Source: Actinomycetes bacterium (lineage in GTDB: Bacteria > Actinomycetota > Actinomycetes > Actinomycetales > Demequinaceae). Taken from it: 5,974 bases of DNA. A program made the translations under genes and the position numbers. Within the stretch, counting starts at the first letter, position 1; every line of letters starts with the position of its first letter. The stretch spans positions 1 to 5,974 of the forward strand of contig JAEZXC010000077.1 of NCBI GenBank assembly GCA_023442845.1. Direction: 5' to 3'. Shown one piece after another: positions 4,970 through 5,974 of the stretch. The notes beneath the pieces are model-generated. The model made no database searches and was not told where the DNA came from. It saw only the letters and a list, made by a program, of their open reading frames with translations.

Positions 4970-5697
4970 GCGTGTGGGCGGAAGCGTGGGAGTACGCGAC
5001 AACGGCGGTCAACTGGACCGGCGCGAACGGCCTTACCCGGCCCACCTTCGACGGCGGGTGGCGGTGGGCCCAAGACTCGATCCTTGCTCTTGGCATCGAG
5101 CACCTCTACATGTCGGGGGCCGCCGTGCTCGCCGCGACGGCGATCGCGCTCCCTCTCGGGCTCCTGCTGGGCCACACACGCAAGGGCGCTGGCGTCACGG
5201 TGCTCCTGTCTAATGTCTCGCGCGCACTTCCCACTCTCGCGCTGCTCACTCTCTTTGCGGCGTCGTCCATCGGTTTTGGTAACCGGGCGGTCATCATTGC
5301 GGCCGCGATTTTCGCCTTCCCGCCGATTCTCACCAACACGTTCACCGGGATGGCGGATGTCGATGCGGACATCCGGGAAGCAGCGCTTGGCCAAGGAATG
5401 TCGCGGCGCCAGGTGGCGCTGCGTGTCGAACTACCGCTGGCCCTTCCGCTCATCGCGGCGGGGCTGCGCACATCGGCGTCACAGACGGTCGCAACGGTGC
5501 CGCTTGCCGCGCTCGTCGCGGGTGGCGGCTTGGGCGTCATCATCAACACCGGCCTCGCGACCCAGCGATATGGGAAGGTCATTGTGGGCGCCGTCCTCGT
5601 TGCTGCGCTCACGCTGATTGTCGACTTTTCGCTCTCCCGTGTTGAGCGTTGCCTGACGCCGGCACCACTTCGCGTGCGCCATCGGGCAGCGGCGTAG
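4966..5697 (+). CDS. Osmoprotectant ABC transporter permease 2 (OpuCD/ProZ-like)
   Basis: This 243-residue second permease is expected to pair with permease 1 as a heterodimeric channel. It has an extended N-terminus (about 45 residues, Trp-rich, likely partly outside the membrane core), then hydrophobic segments at about 48-70, 75-100, 107-128, 158-180 and 195-215. A canonical EAA loop is present, REAALGQGMSRRQVALRVEL (137-156), with Glu138-Ala-Ala and Gly144. SRALPTLALLTLFAASSIGFG (85-105) and GGLGVIINTGLATQRYG (187-203) fit the OpuCB/CD permeases. The ATG at 4966 is preferred because GGAGG (4956-4960) lies 5 nt upstream and it forms the ATGA overlap; an in-frame ATG at 4942 has neither. 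The protein ends in an Arg-rich tail. A 108-bp gap separates it from the binding-protein gene. Confidence 0.93.
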   Translation: MSVWAEAWEYATTAVNWTGANGLTRPTFDGGWRWAQDSILALGIEHLYMSGAAVLAATAIALPLGLLLGHTRKGAGVTVLLSNVSRALPTLALLTLFAASSIGFGNRAVIIAAAIFAFPPILTNTFTGMADVDADIREAALGQGMSRRQVALRVELPLALPLIAAGLRTSASQTVATVPLAALVAGGGLGVIINTGLATQRYGKVIVGAVLVAALTLIVDFSLSRVERCLTPAPLRVRHRAAA

Positions 5698-5805
5698 TGC
5701 GGGTCGCGATGACACGGAACCCCTCGCCAATCCGCCTAGGTGGGGAACACACGGCGGCTTGTCACAGTTGTCCCACATGTCCAGACCCCCAGTAAGAGGA
5801 GCATC

Positions 5806-5974
5806 ATGCACAACGCTCGCGGAAGCCTCGCGGTTCTTAGCGCCCTTGCGCTCGTCCTCGCCGGTTGCTCGTCCGATTCTGGAGACACCGCCGCCCCCTC
5901 CGGTGCGGCAAACTCTTCACTGCCTGCAACGTCGGCCACTGTGTGTCTGCCGGTGCCTGGTGACAGCCTCGTCG
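5806..5974 (+). CDS. Osmoprotectant substrate-binding lipoprotein, N-terminal part (cut by the right edge)
   Basis: Only 56 residues are in the window. They show a lipoprotein signal peptide: MHNARG, a hydrophobic stretch SLAVLSALALVLAG (7-20) and the lipobox LAGC with the lipidated Cys21. A Ser/Ala/Pro/Gly-rich linker (22-44) follows, then the start of the mature domain, ATVCLPVPGDSLV. The start is fixed by AGAGGAG (5795-5801) 4 nt before ATG 5806. Lipid anchoring outside the membrane is how Gram-positive bacteria hold ABC binding proteins, and its place after two OpuC-like permeases points to the solute-capturing subunit (OpuCC/ProX-like). The ligand-binding domain itself is not visible, so the substrate call is from context. 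Confidence 0.8.
   Translation, partial: MHNARGSLAVLSALALVLAGCSSDSGDTAAPSGAANSSLPATSATVCLPVPGDSLV

Noticed and set aside
4253..5002. N-terminal extension of the osmoprotectant ATPase to about 497 residues
   Set aside because: The extension is charged, low in hydrophobics, antisense to permease 1 and unlike any ABC domain. The ATPase fold begins at the ATG at 4252.
5729..5760. Hairpin AATCCGCC/GGCGGCTT as a terminator after permease 2
   Set aside because: One mismatch, a 16-nt loop and no following T-run make it too weak to call.

Overview
The window looks like chromosomal DNA of a high-GC Gram-positive bacterium (Actinobacteria, probably Micrococcales-like). The evidence is GC-rich, C/G-ending codon use, an oligoribonuclease gene followed directly by tRNA-His, and several genes with no Shine-Dalgarno (SD) sequence whose ATG lies six bases after a TAnnnT hexamer, the usual layout of leaderless actinobacterial genes. 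No mobile element, CRISPR array or rRNA is visible. No gap between genes exceeds 150 bp.

Region 1 (1-1731, minus strand) is a tightly coupled three-gene operon: a YtrA-type GntR repressor, an ABC-2-type exporter ATPase, and an ABC-2-type permease that runs off the left edge. Both junctions are 4-bp ATGA overlaps. A perfect 9-6-9 palindrome lies just upstream of the repressor and downstream of an exact TTGACA -35 hexamer. It is a strong candidate operator for autorepression and probably responds to a cell-envelope or antibiotic signal.

Region 2 (1732-2650, plus strand) holds orn (oligoribonuclease), probably leaderless, then tRNA-His(GTG) with an encoded G-1 and CCA, and a strong hairpin terminator.

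Region 3 (2651-3497, plus strand) encodes a DUF4126 membrane protein with a long, very basic C-terminal tail. It converges, with only 11 bp between stops, on Region 4.

Region 4 (3509-5974) is a type I osmoprotectant (glycine betaine/choline/carnitine, OpuC/ProVWZX-like) ABC importer. It is split into two divergent units: the ATPase on the minus strand, and permease 1, permease 2 and the lipoprotein binding protein (truncated by the right edge) on the plus strand. Both units appear to start from leaderless promoters packed into a 51-bp divergent intergenic region. The ATPase has no CBS domains. Together these genes would import compatible solutes during osmotic stress.

Most of the window is recognisable housekeeping and transport. 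No wholly new system is evident. The points most worth a second look are the repeated leaderless promoter signature, the divergent split of the osmoprotectant transporter, and the GntR operator.
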